A DNA stretch of 64,000 nucleotides, taken from the NCBI RefSeq assembly GCF_000820145.1, contig NZ_CDBW01000044.1:62001-126000 (forward strand). Direction: 5' to 3'. This DNA comes from Aeromonas sobria. Lineage in GTDB: Bacteria > Pseudomonadota > Gammaproteobacteria > Enterobacterales > Aeromonadaceae. Positions 50,992 to 60,202 of the stretch are shown piece by piece. Numbering within the stretch: position 1 is the stretch's first letter; every line of letters begins with the position of its first letter. The notes under the pieces were generated by a model. That model made no database searches, was not told where the DNA came from, and saw nothing but the letters and a program-made list of their open reading frames with translations. Position numbers and translations under genes: made by a program.

Positions 50992-52301
50992 CATTCAACC
51001 TCCAACACCATAGCCACGCCCAATCCACCCGCCGCACAGGCGGTGTTGAGCCCCAATCCTCCGCCGCGACGACGCAGCTCGTGCAGGGTCTGGGTGATCA
51101 TCCGCGCACCGGTCGCGGCAAAGGGGTGGCCATAGGCCAGCGAGCCACCGAGGACGTTGAACTTGTCCATATCCACTTCACCGATGGCCTGATCGCGGCC
51201 CAGCTTGTCACGGGCAAACTCGTGGCTGGCAAACATCTTGAGGTTAGCCAGGGTCTGGGCGGCAAAGGCTTCATGCATGTCGATCAGGGTCAGATCGGCT
51301 AGGGTGATACCGGCTCTGTCCAGCGCCAGCGGCGTGGCATAGGAGGGCCCCATCAGCATGTCTTGCCACACATCGATGGCCGAGAAAGCGAAACTACGGA
51401 TAAACCCAAGCGGTTCGAGGCCCAGCTCTTTGGCCCGACCTTCGCGCATCAGCAACACGGCGGCGGCGCCGTCGGTCAGCGGCGTGGCGTTGGCCGCAGT
51501 GACGGTGCCATGGACCCGGTCAAACACCGGCTTGAGCTTGGCGTAGCTCGCCAGATCGGAGCTTTCACGGATATTGTTGTCCCGCTCCAGCGGTGACTTG
51601 TAAGGGGGCACATGGGCGGTAAACACCTCGCCGCTGAGTTTGCCTTGCGCCCACGCTTCTGCAGCCAGGGTGTGGGAGCGATGAGCCAGCGCATCTTGCG
51701 CCTCACGGCTGATATGGTGGCTCTTGGCCATCTGCTCGGCCGTCTGCCCCATGGAGAGGCCAGTGGAGTATTCCGCCACCGCAGGCGGCACCGGCAGCAG
51801 ATCCTTGATCCTCAATGTCCGCAGAATATTGAAGCGCTGTTGCAGATTGCGCGCCTTGTTAAGATCCACCAGGGCGCGAGCCAGCTTTTTACTCACACCA
51901 ATCGGGAGTACAGAAGATGAGTCGGCACCGCCAGCGATGGCGATATCCACAGTGCCTGCCATGATGGATTCGGTGACATTAGCCACCGCCTGAAAACTGG
52001 TGGCACAGGCACGGGAGACGCTATAGGCATCAGTGGCAATGCTCATGCCAGTGCCGAGCACGATCTCGCGGGCAATGTTGGGGGCTTCCGGCATCTGCAC
52101 CACTTGGCCAAACACCAGCTGGTCGATAAGCTTGGGATCGAGATCGGTACGGGCGAGCAGCTCGCTCACCACCAGTTTGCCGAGATCGACTGCAGGCACG
52201 CCATGAAAGGCGGTGGCCTGCTTGGCAAAGGGGGTGCGCAGCCCCGCCACGACGGCAATCCGTTCGCCCTGGCGAGTCGTCAGTTTCAATGGCTGTTTCA
52301 T
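50991..52301 (-). CDS. fadI: acetyl-CoA C-acyltransferase FadI
   Basis: FadI is the thiolase that cleaves 3-ketoacyl-CoA to acetyl-CoA. The 436-residue protein has the catalytic Cys in VSRACATSFQAVANVTE, the His loop in DMHEAFAAQTLANL, and GGSLAYGHPFAATGARM and LNTACAAGGLGVAMVLE at the end with the second catalytic cysteine. The length and RTPFAKQATAFHGV start match FadI rather than FadA. ATG 52301 follows AAGGAG; the frame upstream is discounted. A FadR-like palindrome lies 35 bp upstream. fadJ overlaps its 3' end. Confidence 0.95.
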   Translation of the reverse strand: MKQPLKLTTRQGERIAVVAGLRTPFAKQATAFHGVPAVDLGKLVVSELLARTDLDPKLIDQLVFGQVVQMPEAPNIAREIVLGTGMSIATDAYSVSRACATSFQAVANVTESIMAGTVDIAIAGGADSSSVLPIGVSKKLARALVDLNKARNLQQRFNILRTLRIKDLLPVPPAVAEYSTGLSMGQTAEQMAKSHHISREAQDALAHRSHTLAAEAWAQGKLSGEVFTAHVPPYKSPLERDNNIRESSDLASYAKLKPVFDRVHGTVTAANATPLTDGAAAVLLMREGRAKELGLEPLGFIRSFAFSAIDVWQDMLMGPSYATPLALDRAGITLADLTLIDMHEAFAAQTLANLKMFASHEFARDKLGRDQAIGEVDMDKFNVLGGSLAYGHPFAATGARMITQTLHELRRRGGGLGLNTACAAGGLGVAMVLEVE

Positions 52302-52335
52302 CCTGGCTCCTTGGTTAAACGCAAAGATTAAAAGG

Positions 52336-52352
52336 CAGAGGTCTGACCTCAT
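52336..52352 (-). promoter_or_regulatory. FadR-like operator upstream of fadI
   Basis: CAGAGGTCTGACCTCAT keeps the GGTCNGACC core of the FadR consensus, and GAGGTC-T-GACCTC is a perfect palindrome at 52338-52350. It lies 35 bp before the fadI start, where a repressor would block transcription. FadR represses fad genes in E. coli unless acyl-CoA is bound. Confidence 0.65.
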
Positions 52353-52495
52353 TGCGCCACATCTTAACAATCCACTCACAAGTTTCATACAGCTGATTGA
52401 AACTAAATTAAGCGCGGCAAGGCCCCTTTGCTCGCCCTTGGGGTACATCTGGAGTATAAAAAGATCAACTTCCATAAAAACAACGGGTTTATCGC

Positions 52496-53446
52496 ATGGC
52501 AGCGGCAGAATTCAGCGCGCTTAGGGACTATCTTGGCAGTCAGATTCTGGGGCAGGAGGAGCTCATCGAAGGGCTCCTGATCGCCCTGTTATGTGAAGGA
52601 CATGTGTTAATCGAAGGGGCTCCCGGGCTTGCCAAAACCCGCGCCGTCAAGGCACTCGCTGGCGCCGTCGAGGGGCGCTTTGCCCGTATCCAGTTTACCC
52701 CCGACCTGCTCCCCGCCGATCTCACCGGCAGCGAAGTGTTTCACCCGCAAGATGCCAGTTTTGTATTCCAGCCCGGCCCCCTGTTCAACCATCTGGTGCT
52801 GGCGGACGAAATCAACCGGGCACCGGCCAAGGTGCAATCAGCACTGCTGGAAGCCATGGCCGAGCACCAGATCACCGTAGGCAAAAAGAGCTGGCGGCTA
52901 CCGCCCCTCTTTATGGTGGCCGCCACCCAGAACCCCATCGAGCAGGAGGGGACCTATCCCCTGCCGGAAGCTCAGCTCGACCGCTTTCTGCTCAAGCTGA
53001 TGGTGGATTACCCCAGCCCCACCATGGAGCTCGCCATCTTGCAGCTCAACGCCAGCGGTGAACAGCTTGGCGCTGCGCCGGTGACCCTGAGCCAAGCCAC
53101 CTTGCAAGGTGCCCGCAGCGAAGTGCTGGCGGTGACCATGCAGAGCAGACTGGAGCACTATCTGGTGGAGCTGGTCTGTGCCACTCGCCCGGGCAGTGGT
53201 CTGTGCCCTGCCCTTGAGCCGCTGATTGCCGTGGGGGCCAGCCCCCGGGCAACGCTGGGGCTGGCCCGCTCAGCCCGCGCCCGTGCCTGGCTTGCCGGGC
53301 GTGACTATGTGCTGCCGGAAGATATCCAGCTGCAAGCCTATCCGGTGCTGCGCCACCGCCTTATTCCCAGCTATCAGGCACTGGCTGACAATCTGGATAA
53401 CGATATCCTGATCGCCCAACTGCTGGATCAGGTGCCATGCCCCTAG
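52496..53446 (+). CDS. MoxR-family AAA+ ATPase
   Basis: MoxR ATPases act as chaperones for metal-dependent or membrane protein complexes. The 316-residue protein has Walker A EGAPGLAKTRAVKAL (about 39-53), Walker B LVLADEINRAPAKVQSAL, sensor motif AATQNPIEQEGTYPLPEAQLDRF, and the C-terminal lid with ASPRATLGLARSARARAWL. It opens an operon of six genes in which each start overlaps or touches the previous stop; the DUF58 gene begins 10 bp inside this one. The fadI operon diverges from it. It lacks a strong ribosome-binding site. Confidence 0.93.
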   Translation: MAAAEFSALRDYLGSQILGQEELIEGLLIALLCEGHVLIEGAPGLAKTRAVKALAGAVEGRFARIQFTPDLLPADLTGSEVFHPQDASFVFQPGPLFNHLVLADEINRAPAKVQSALLEAMAEHQITVGKKSWRLPPLFMVAATQNPIEQEGTYPLPEAQLDRFLLKLMVDYPSPTMELAILQLNASGEQLGAAPVTLSQATLQGARSEVLAVTMQSRLEHYLVELVCATRPGSGLCPALEPLIAVGASPRATLGLARSARARAWLAGRDYVLPEDIQLQAYPVLRHRLIPSYQALADNLDNDILIAQLLDQVPCP

Positions 53447-54339
53447 ATCCCAACCAGCATCCCGACATCGCCCTGTCGCTGCCACGGCTGCTCAATATCC
53501 GACTCTGGGCCAACGCGAGGACCAGACCAAGAGCAGGCAAAAGCAGCAGCGAACGCGGCAAACCGGGCCGCTCCCCCGGGCTCACGTTTCGAGAACTGCG
53601 CGCCTATCAGGCGGGTGACGAGGTCCGCCATATCGACTGGCGGGTGACCGCACGCCTCGGTCGCCCCTATACCCGCCTCTATAGCGAGGAGCTGGATCAG
53701 GCGCACTGGCTGCTGCTCGATCTCTCTCCCGCCATGTATTTCGGCTCCACGCTGCAGCTCAAGGCGCGTCTCGCATGCGAGCTGGCGGCAGCCCTGATCT
53801 GGCAAGGGGAGAAGCAGCACAACACCCTGATCTGCCACGGACTTGTTTCACATCGCCAGAGCCAACGCGGCAGCGTGCTGCCCCTGCTCGAATCTCTCTG
53901 CCATCACTACCAGCAAGGGCTGACACGTCGGATACTCTCTCACTCGCTGGCCGACACCTTGTCCGGCGTGAAGCTGCCCCATGGTGCAAAGCTGACGATC
54001 ATCACCGACCACAGACCCTGCGAGTCGGCGCTCTGTCAGCAGTTGCAGCTGCTCTCGCGGCGCCACGATATCCACTATTGGCAGATCCGCGATCCGCTAG
54101 AGGCTGCCCTTCCCCCTGACGGCCAGCTGCCGGTGGCCATCGATCGGCCAGCCCAGCACTATCAGGGCTGGCTGGATGGGGGCCATGCCGGTTTCTCCCG
54201 CCGCTACCAGCAAGCCGCCGAACAGCAGCTGGCCCACGGCAAGCAGCAGTTGTTGCCGTTGGTACAGCGCCTCTATCTGCTCGATAACAGTCAGACGCTG
54301 CAACAACAGTGGCAGGAGGGGTTATGTCATCAGGGATGA
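53437..54339 (+). CDS. DUF58 domain-containing protein
   Basis: The 300-residue protein has the DUF58 core: LTFRELRAYQAGDEVRHIDW (about 50-69), RVTARLGRPYTRLYSEELDQ, then LLLDLSPAMYFGS, a degenerate VWA-like metal site. DUF58 proteins always travel with MoxR ATPases and are thought to be their partners. No membrane segments are evident, so it is likely cytosolic. Its ATG lies within the end of the MoxR gene, and its TGA overlaps the start of the DUF4381 gene. Confidence 0.9.
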   Translation: MPLDPNQHPDIALSLPRLLNIRLWANARTRPRAGKSSSERGKPGRSPGLTFRELRAYQAGDEVRHIDWRVTARLGRPYTRLYSEELDQAHWLLLDLSPAMYFGSTLQLKARLACELAAALIWQGEKQHNTLICHGLVSHRQSQRGSVLPLLESLCHHYQQGLTRRILSHSLADTLSGVKLPHGAKLTIITDHRPCESALCQQLQLLSRRHDIHYWQIRDPLEAALPPDGQLPVAIDRPAQHYQGWLDGGHAGFSRRYQQAAEQQLAHGKQQLLPLVQRLYLLDNSQTLQQQWQEGLCHQG

Positions 54340-54863
54340 TCGTGCCAACGGATCTCGGCACTGCCAGTCCCGCCTCCGAGGCCATGACCGCGCAGTTGGC
54401 CGCCCTGATGCGGGACATTCACCCGGGACCTGATCTGATTGAGCAAAGTCTGGACCCCAGAATACAGGCGCTATTGTGGCTACTGATCACAAGCTTATTG
54501 TTGCTACTGATCGCCCAGATTGCCCAGAGGGTAATACGTTACCGCCGCTGGTGTCGTCAGCTGGAGGGAGATCCGGCGCTGCTGGTGCCACGCATACAAG
54601 AGACCCTGCGCCATGAAGCGCTGCAACGCTGGCCCGAGGCGCGCCAGCTGCAGGGAGAGGCGTGGCTCGCCTTCGTCGATCGTCACGGCGGCAGCGATTT
54701 CAGCCAATTCTCCCATCACTGGAGCAGTTGGCTCTATGGCAGCCAGCGCCCGACTCGCGAACAGTGCGAACAGCTGCGGCAAGATTATCGTCGCTGGGGT
54801 CAAACCCTCTTCTTGCAGCGCTCTCCCCGCTCAGGGCGCAAACCCGCGCGGAGACATCCATGA
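54324..54863 (+). CDS. DUF4381 domain-containing membrane protein
   Basis: The 179-residue protein has one membrane helix (about 48-68, LLWLLITSLLLLLIAQIAQR) after a short N-terminus with DIHPGPDL, and a cytosolic domain rich in Arg and Gln. This is the DUF4381 family, a standard member of MoxR/VWA operons. ATG 54324 follows AGGAGG at close spacing and overlaps the DUF58 gene; ATG 54336 (ATGA overlap) and GTG 54309 are alternatives. The next gene begins 4 bp before its stop. Confidence 0.87.
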   Translation: MSSGMIVPTDLGTASPASEAMTAQLAALMRDIHPGPDLIEQSLDPRIQALLWLLITSLLLLLIAQIAQRVIRYRRWCRQLEGDPALLVPRIQETLRHEALQRWPEARQLQGEAWLAFVDRHGGSDFSQFSHHWSSWLYGSQRPTREQCEQLRQDYRRWGQTLFLQRSPRSGRKPARRHP

Positions 54864-55852
54864 TCCTGGCCTGGCCCTGGTTCGCCCTAGCACTGGTGCT
54901 GCCCTTGCTGGTGCGCTTCGGCTTGCCGCCCCTGCGCCGTGGTTATCTGACTCACCCCGGGTTTGCCCTGCTGCGCCCTCACGCCGGATTGCCGCTCTGG
55001 CGCGCCATGCTGCTCTGGTGTGCCCTTATCCTCGCCCTCTGCCGCCCCCAGTGGTGGGGAGAACCCGTCATCCGATATGAAGGGAGCCGGGATCTGCTGA
55101 TCGCAGTGGATCTCTCCGACAGCATGCGCACCCCGGATATGCTCGACAACGGCGAGCAGCAAGCGCGGCTGACGGCAGTGCGCCAGCAGATCAAGGCGTT
55201 GATCGCCAAACGGGCCGGTGACAGGGTGGGCATTATCGTCTTTGCCGATCACGCCTACCTGCTCTCTCCCCTTACTCAAGAGATCCCGGCGCTGCTGACC
55301 TTGAGCGACGAGCTCGATTTTGATCTGGTCGGCCGCACCACCGCCCTTGGTGAGGCCATTTTGCTGGCACGCCAGCATGGAGACCCAGGTCGCCCGACCG
55401 CTCTGCTACTGGTCACCGATGGCCGCAATACTGCAGGCAATGCCGACCCGCAGCAGGAGGCCAAACTCGCTGCAGCGCAGGGAATACGGATCTATACGCT
55501 GGGGGTCGGTGCTGATCCCGATACCTTTATCCAGCCCTACGATGAAGCGGGCAGCGGTCAGGCCGATCCCAGCAGTGAACTGGACGAGCCGCTGCTTAAA
55601 GAGCTGGCGCAGATCGGCAAGGGGCATTACTTTCGGGCACGCACCCAGAGCGATCTCGCTGCCATCAACGCGACCCTCAATACCCTTGAACCTGCCCCCA
55701 TGCCCGTTGCCCACTACCAGCCGGTGATCGAGCTCTACCCCTGGCCGCTGGCACTGCTTGGTGGCTTGCTGCTTCTGCCGGCAGGGCGTGGCAGGCTGGA
55801 GTTGCGCAAGGTACGTAGCTGGCTGGCTAAAGGCGCGCGCAGATGGAGCTGA
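54860..55852 (+). CDS. von Willebrand A domain membrane protein (BatA-like)
   Basis: The 330-residue protein has two N-terminal membrane helices (about 1-20 and 50-68), a VWA domain (about 85-270) with the metal site DLSDSMRTPDM and VTDGRNTAGN, and a final membrane helix (PLALLGGLLLLPAG). This is the BatA layout of the aerotolerance operon, with the VWA domain in the periplasm. GGAG precedes ATG 54860. The next gene begins 10 bp before this one's stop. Confidence 0.9.
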   Translation: MILAWPWFALALVLPLLVRFGLPPLRRGYLTHPGFALLRPHAGLPLWRAMLLWCALILALCRPQWWGEPVIRYEGSRDLLIAVDLSDSMRTPDMLDNGEQQARLTAVRQQIKALIAKRAGDRVGIIVFADHAYLLSPLTQEIPALLTLSDELDFDLVGRTTALGEAILLARQHGDPGRPTALLLVTDGRNTAGNADPQQEAKLAAAQGIRIYTLGVGADPDTFIQPYDEAGSGQADPSSELDEPLLKELAQIGKGHYFRARTQSDLAAINATLNTLEPAPMPVAHYQPVIELYPWPLALLGGLLLLPAGRGRLELRKVRSWLAKGARRWS

Positions 55853-57291
55853 TCTTGTTGCGACCCCTGTGGCTTATCGCTCTCATCCCCTGGCTCTGGC
55901 AAGGGTGGCGCCGTCGTCGCCAGCCCCCGCTGCTCGCCCCAGCCATGCACGCTTATCTACTGCCGAAATCCCGCCCTCAACGTCCCTGGCTCTGGCTGGC
56001 GACCCTGCCCGTCATTTTGGCCCTGAGCGGACCGGCACTGCGCGGTGAGTTGCAACAGCAGCCTGCAGCGCCGCTCGATATCTGGCTGCTGGACTTGTCA
56101 CGCTCGATGACCGCCACCGACCTCAAACCGGATCGGGCGACCCGGGTCAGGTGGCAGTTGCAGCAACTGCTGAGCCGTGCTCAGGGCGAGCGCATCGCGC
56201 TGATCCTCTACGCAGGCGATGCCTACCTCGCCATGCCACCCACTCGGGATCATCAGGCCCTTTCGCTGCTGCTGCCCGACTTGCGCCCCGATATCATGCC
56301 GCTGCAGGGCAGCAACCCGGCACGGGCCGTTGAACTTGCCATGAAGCAGCTGGCCCCCGGTGAGCAGGCGCGTCTGCTGCTGATCACCGATGACCTCACC
56401 ACGAACCAGATGGAACAAATTAGCGCCTTGTGGCCCTGCCAACAGCGCCTGCTTTGCCGTGGCACCCAACCGGCTCGCCTCGATATCCTGCTCGCCAGCA
56501 GCGGGCAAGCGGCCAGCATGCCCGCCATTCCAGCCAATGAGCTGGGTTTTGCTACCCGCGTGCCCGCACAACTGCCAGCCCCCGATAGTCAGGCCATTGC
56601 CGCGCTGGCCAATCGTCTCGGCGGTGAGCTGCAGTGGCTTGGCAGCGACATCCCTCGCTTTGCGCCGCTGCCCACGACTACCTCGGCCCTCACCCCGGCG
56701 CCTCTCGATTTAGGCCCCTGGCTGCTGATCCCCTTGTTACCGCTGGCCTTACTGGCCAGAGTCGGCGCTCGGCTGATGGTAGCGCTGATACTGGGGTGGC
56801 AACTGCTTGCGCCGCAAGATCTGCAAGCAGCTGAGAGGGGGGAGCTGCAAGCGATGCAGGATTATCAACAGGGAAATTTTCAACAGGCCGCCCGCACTTT
56901 CGACGATCCGATCTGGCGCGGCAACGCCTGGTATCGAGCCGGAGCCTACCGGCAAGCCATCGCAGCCTATCAGCAAGCAGCGAGCGCCACCGCCCACTAC
57001 AACCGCGGCAATGCCCTGCTGCAACTGGGGGAGTTTGCTGCAGCCAAAGAGGCCTATCTGGCCGCCCTGGCGCTGGAACCCGGCCATGAAGATGCGCTCT
57101 ATAACCTCTCTCTGTTACAAGGTGGAGCGGCGACCGCTCCCGACACCAGCGGCAAGCAGCCCGAGCCAGCAGCTGATCAGCAGGCAACGGCAATGCCCCT
57201 GCCACCCTCTCCCCCGGTGTTGCTGCTGGAACAGCGACTGCGCAAAGAGGCGCTGCGCCGGGACCTTATCAAGGTGGAGGAGCCCTGGTGA
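55843..57291 (+). CDS. fused VWA and TPR membrane protein (BatB/BatC-like)
   Basis: The 482-residue protein joins two functions that are often separate. Residues about 1-310 match BatB: two N-terminal helices, a VWA domain with DLSRSMTATDL, LLITDDLTTNQM, and a membrane helix near 285-315. Residues about 325-430 are TPR repeats (YQQGNFQQAARTFDDPIWRG, AYRQAIAAYQQA, FAAAKEAYLAALALEPGHED) as in BatC. The tail is Gln/Pro-rich. The BatD gene starts with a GTG overlapping its stop (GTGA). Confidence 0.9.
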   Translation: MELILLRPLWLIALIPWLWQGWRRRRQPPLLAPAMHAYLLPKSRPQRPWLWLATLPVILALSGPALRGELQQQPAAPLDIWLLDLSRSMTATDLKPDRATRVRWQLQQLLSRAQGERIALILYAGDAYLAMPPTRDHQALSLLLPDLRPDIMPLQGSNPARAVELAMKQLAPGEQARLLLITDDLTTNQMEQISALWPCQQRLLCRGTQPARLDILLASSGQAASMPAIPANELGFATRVPAQLPAPDSQAIAALANRLGGELQWLGSDIPRFAPLPTTTSALTPAPLDLGPWLLIPLLPLALLARVGARLMVALILGWQLLAPQDLQAAERGELQAMQDYQQGNFQQAARTFDDPIWRGNAWYRAGAYRQAIAAYQQAASATAHYNRGNALLQLGEFAAAKEAYLAALALEPGHEDALYNLSLLQGGAATAPDTSGKQPEPAADQQATAMPLPPSPPVLLLEQRLRKEALRRDLIKVEEPW

Positions 57292-58823
57292 CGCGGGCAG
57301 GATGGGGACTGTTGCTCGCACTGACGAGTCCGCTTGGCTGGGCCCTGCCCCCCCGGGCAGAGCTGCTGCCGGGGGCCGACCCCAGCGATTGGCTGCTGAT
57401 CATCGAAGCGGATGGCGAGCGCCAGAGCAGCGAGCTGGAGATCACACCCTTGCTGCGCCAGTTTGCGGTGGGCAGAGTGACCATGAGCCGGGTCACCACC
57501 CCGGTACAACAACTGACTCGCTGGCAGATCCCGCTGCACCAGAGCGGTTCACCTGCGAATACAGGGGTGGTGATTGCCCCGCTCAAACTGGGAAATGAGT
57601 TCACCCCTTCGCTCACCCTGCCCATGCGTCAGGCGAGTGCCGCGGCGCTGCCGCAGCCCGCAGTCCCCTCGCCCCTCGAGATGCAAGCCAGCCTTGATCA
57701 TCAGGGCCCGCTCTATCCCGGCCAGCCGGTGATCTATCGGCTGACCCTCTGGCTGCCCACCAGCATGCAAAACCCGGGACTGAGCGAGCTGAGCTCAACC
57801 CACTTCACCATCCGTCGCCTCGGCAGTGATGAGTGGATCGCCCCTGCGCAAGCAGGGCTACCCGGCCGACTCACCCGCAGCTGGCTCGTTCAGGCAAAAG
57901 CAGCGGGGCTCTGGCATATCGACTCCCCCCGCTTGCAAGGCCAGCTGATACAGCAAGGGAGCAACCCACAGCGACTCTCAGCCAGAGCGGCACCTCTTGC
58001 GATACGGGTAGACAAGGCCCCCGCCACTGCGGTGGCATCCCGCCTCACCCTGACACAACGACTGGAACCCGGCACCACCGCAGAGGTGGGGGAACCGCTG
58101 ATCCGGATCCTGACCCTGACCATGGAAAATGGCGATGGCAGCCAACTCCAGCTTGCCCAACTGATGGCTCATCAGCTGCCAACCGGGGTGCTGGCCCATC
58201 CCGATGGCGAGCAGCAACAGGAACGCTATCGCGAGGGAAAACTGCTGTTTGAACGGGAGTGGCGACAAACCCTGGTCGCAGAGAACAGCGGCAAGTATCA
58301 GCTCCCCCCCATTGCCGTGCCCTGGTTCAGCACCCAAAGTGGCCGGATTGAGCAAGCCAGTCTGCCCGCTATCGACCTGACTGTCCTCGCGACGGCTCGC
58401 CCACAGCCAGACAGTCAGCCGCCACAGATCCCTAGACCAGAGAGCCTCTGGTGGGTGCTGCTAGCGCTAGCCCTTCGTGCCGTCCAGCGCCACGGACCAC
58501 GCTGGTACGCCTTCTATCGACTGCAACGGGCACTGGCCCGGCGTCAACCAGAGGCAAGCCGCAAGGCGCTGATCCACTGGGCTACCTTGCGCTGGCAGGT
58601 TCCCTATTATCAATTAGGCCAGTTGCCCGGCGCTGGGCATAATCGGATCAGCAACGCGCTCGGCGAACTCGAGCGAGCCTGTTTTTCACCGCCCTCTTCT
58701 GGCGAGCCCATCGAGTGGTGCGCTCTGGCGCATACCCTCAGGGCTCATGAAACCGCTGGTATTGCGCACCTGATTTCCCTGCTGGCGTACAGGGGTTCCC
58801 GCTCCCGCCGCCACGCCCCCTGA
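57288..58823 (+). CDS. BatD family protein
   Basis: The 511-residue protein begins with a signal peptide (GWGLLLALTSPLGWA), has a large periplasmic beta-sandwich region with repeats such as YPGQPVIYRLTLWLP and VGEPLIRILTLTMENGDG, a membrane helix near 390-408 (LWWVLLALALRAV) and a cytosolic C-terminal helical part. This is the BatD family, the last member of Bat operons. GTG 57288 is the start, coupled to the VWA/TPR gene. A sigma factor gene begins 13 bp after it. Confidence 0.88.
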   Translation: MTRAGWGLLLALTSPLGWALPPRAELLPGADPSDWLLIIEADGERQSSELEITPLLRQFAVGRVTMSRVTTPVQQLTRWQIPLHQSGSPANTGVVIAPLKLGNEFTPSLTLPMRQASAAALPQPAVPSPLEMQASLDHQGPLYPGQPVIYRLTLWLPTSMQNPGLSELSSTHFTIRRLGSDEWIAPAQAGLPGRLTRSWLVQAKAAGLWHIDSPRLQGQLIQQGSNPQRLSARAAPLAIRVDKAPATAVASRLTLTQRLEPGTTAEVGEPLIRILTLTMENGDGSQLQLAQLMAHQLPTGVLAHPDGEQQQERYREGKLLFEREWRQTLVAENSGKYQLPPIAVPWFSTQSGRIEQASLPAIDLTVLATARPQPDSQPPQIPRPESLWWVLLALALRAVQRHGPRWYAFYRLQRALARRQPEASRKALIHWATLRWQVPYYQLGQLPGAGHNRISNALGELERACFSPPSSGEPIEWCALAHTLRAHETAGIAHLISLLAYRGSRSRRHAP

Positions 58824-58836
58824 CAAGGATTACCCC

Positions 58837-59436
58837 ATGGCTCTGCTGTTTTTTAGCAAAAAACGCGCTCAACAGCATATGGGTGGAAATGATCCGGCCA
58901 CTGCGCCGGTCTCTACTCCTATGGCTGACAAACAAACCAAATTTGAAGCTCTGGTCCATGCGCTGCACGGGGATCTCTACCGGTATGGCTACTGGCTGAC
59001 CCGGGATCCCAGCGTGGCGGAAGATCTGGTGCAAGAGACCTTCCTGCGCGCCTGGAAGGCGATCGACACCCTGCAGGATGACAAGGCAGCCAAGGGGTGG
59101 CTGATCACCATCCTCAGACGGGAAAACGCTCGCCGCTTTGAACGCAAGCAGTTCGATTTGGTCGATCTCGATGATTTCCCGCAAAGTGATCCTGACGCCT
59201 TACACAGCGAGCAGGAGATGGAAAACGAATGGCTGCGCCGTCACATCACCCGCCTGCCAGAGGAATATCAGGAGCCACTCCTGCTGCAAGTCGTAGGGGG
59301 ATTCAGTGGTGAGGAGATCGCCAAGATGCTCGGCCTGAACAAAAATACTGTCATGACCAGACTGTTTCGCGCCCGCAACCAGATCAAGGAGGCGATGGAG
59401 CAGAAGAACCAAGCAAGAGGACACGGACATGGATGA
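58837..59436 (+). CDS. ECF-type sigma-70 family RNA polymerase sigma factor
   Basis: The 199-residue protein has region 2 at about 35-105 (HGDLYRYGYWLTRDPSVAED, LVQETFLRAWKAIDTL, GWLITILRRENARRFERK) and region 4 at about 135-190 (LPEEYQEPLLLQVVGGFSG, EEIAKMLGLNKNTVMTRLF). This is an extracytoplasmic-function sigma factor close to RpoE. Its own N-terminus (MALLFFSKKRAQQH) is short and basic. The following DUF3379 gene overlaps by 8 bp and likely encodes its anti-sigma factor. Its target promoters are unknown. Confidence 0.9.
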   Translation: MALLFFSKKRAQQHMGGNDPATAPVSTPMADKQTKFEALVHALHGDLYRYGYWLTRDPSVAEDLVQETFLRAWKAIDTLQDDKAAKGWLITILRRENARRFERKQFDLVDLDDFPQSDPDALHSEQEMENEWLRRHITRLPEEYQEPLLLQVVGGFSGEEIAKMLGLNKNTVMTRLFRARNQIKEAMEQKNQARGHGHG

Positions 59437-60202
59437 ACTCGAATTTCGCCGCAACGCCATGATCCAGCCCAATGATCAACAGCCCGACTTTCTCGAGACT
59501 GCCGATGCCAGCCAGGCCAATCGCCACTACCTCGACGAGATGAAGCAGTTTGACAGAACCCTCAAGCGCGCCATGCAGGTAGACGTCCCCGCCGGACTAG
59601 CCGAGCGGATCCTGCTCAAACAAGCCATGCTGCAAGATACGCCCGATGACTATATTCATCCCCTGAACAGCGCCAAAACATTCGCCAGCGATCGGACGCC
59701 GTCCCCCTGGCGCCAGATCGCCATGGCTGCATCGGTGGCCTTCTTGTTGGGGATGAGCACTCGCTGGATCAGCCTGCCAGAAGCGGCCCCCACCGCTAGC
59801 TCCCTCGCCCAAGTGGCCATGGCCCATGTCTATGAGGAAGCGCCCTTTATCCAGGGAACGGATGAGAGGGTCAACCTGCACAGCATCAACAGCAAGATGG
59901 AAAAATACGGGGCAACCCTGAGCGAGATGAATGGACTTAACGTCACCTATGCCAATCACTGCTCATTTTATCAAGGGCCGGCCTTACACATGGTGATCCA
60001 GGGGAAGATGGGGCCCATCACCCTGTTTTTGGTGCCCAAACATGTGCCCCTCACCCTGCAACAGGCCAGCTTTGAAGATGGCACCCTCAAAGGGGAAATC
60101 GTCCAACTCAAAGGGGCCAACATGGTGCTGATTGGCGAGATGAAAGAGTCCCTCGAACCTGTTGCCACGGCACTGCAGTCACGCCTGCACTGGGCCATTT
60201 AA
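59429..60202 (+). CDS. DUF3379 domain protein, probable anti-sigma factor
   Basis: The 257-residue protein has a cytosolic N-terminal part (MDELEFRRNAMIQPNDQ, YLDEMKQFDRTLKRAMQVDV) and a single membrane helix at about 92-108 (QIAMAASVAFLLGMS), followed by a periplasmic domain with SKMEKYGATLSEMNGLNVTY. This is the DUF3379 family, found after ECF sigma genes. The layout (cytosolic sigma-binding part, one helix, outer sensor) fits an anti-sigma factor, but inhibition is inferred. It has no zinc-type HxxxCxxC motif. Confidence 0.88.
   Translation: MDELEFRRNAMIQPNDQQPDFLETADASQANRHYLDEMKQFDRTLKRAMQVDVPAGLAERILLKQAMLQDTPDDYIHPLNSAKTFASDRTPSPWRQIAMAASVAFLLGMSTRWISLPEAAPTASSLAQVAMAHVYEEAPFIQGTDERVNLHSINSKMEKYGATLSEMNGLNVTYANHCSFYQGPALHMVIQGKMGPITLFLVPKHVPLTLQQASFEDGTLKGEIVQLKGANMVLIGEMKESLEPVATALQSRLHWAI

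Noticed and set aside
48910..51135. 741-codon open frame on the plus strand opposite fadJ
   Set aside because: It mirrors fadJ and the end of fadI, has a His/Gln-rich shadow composition and no ribosome-binding site.
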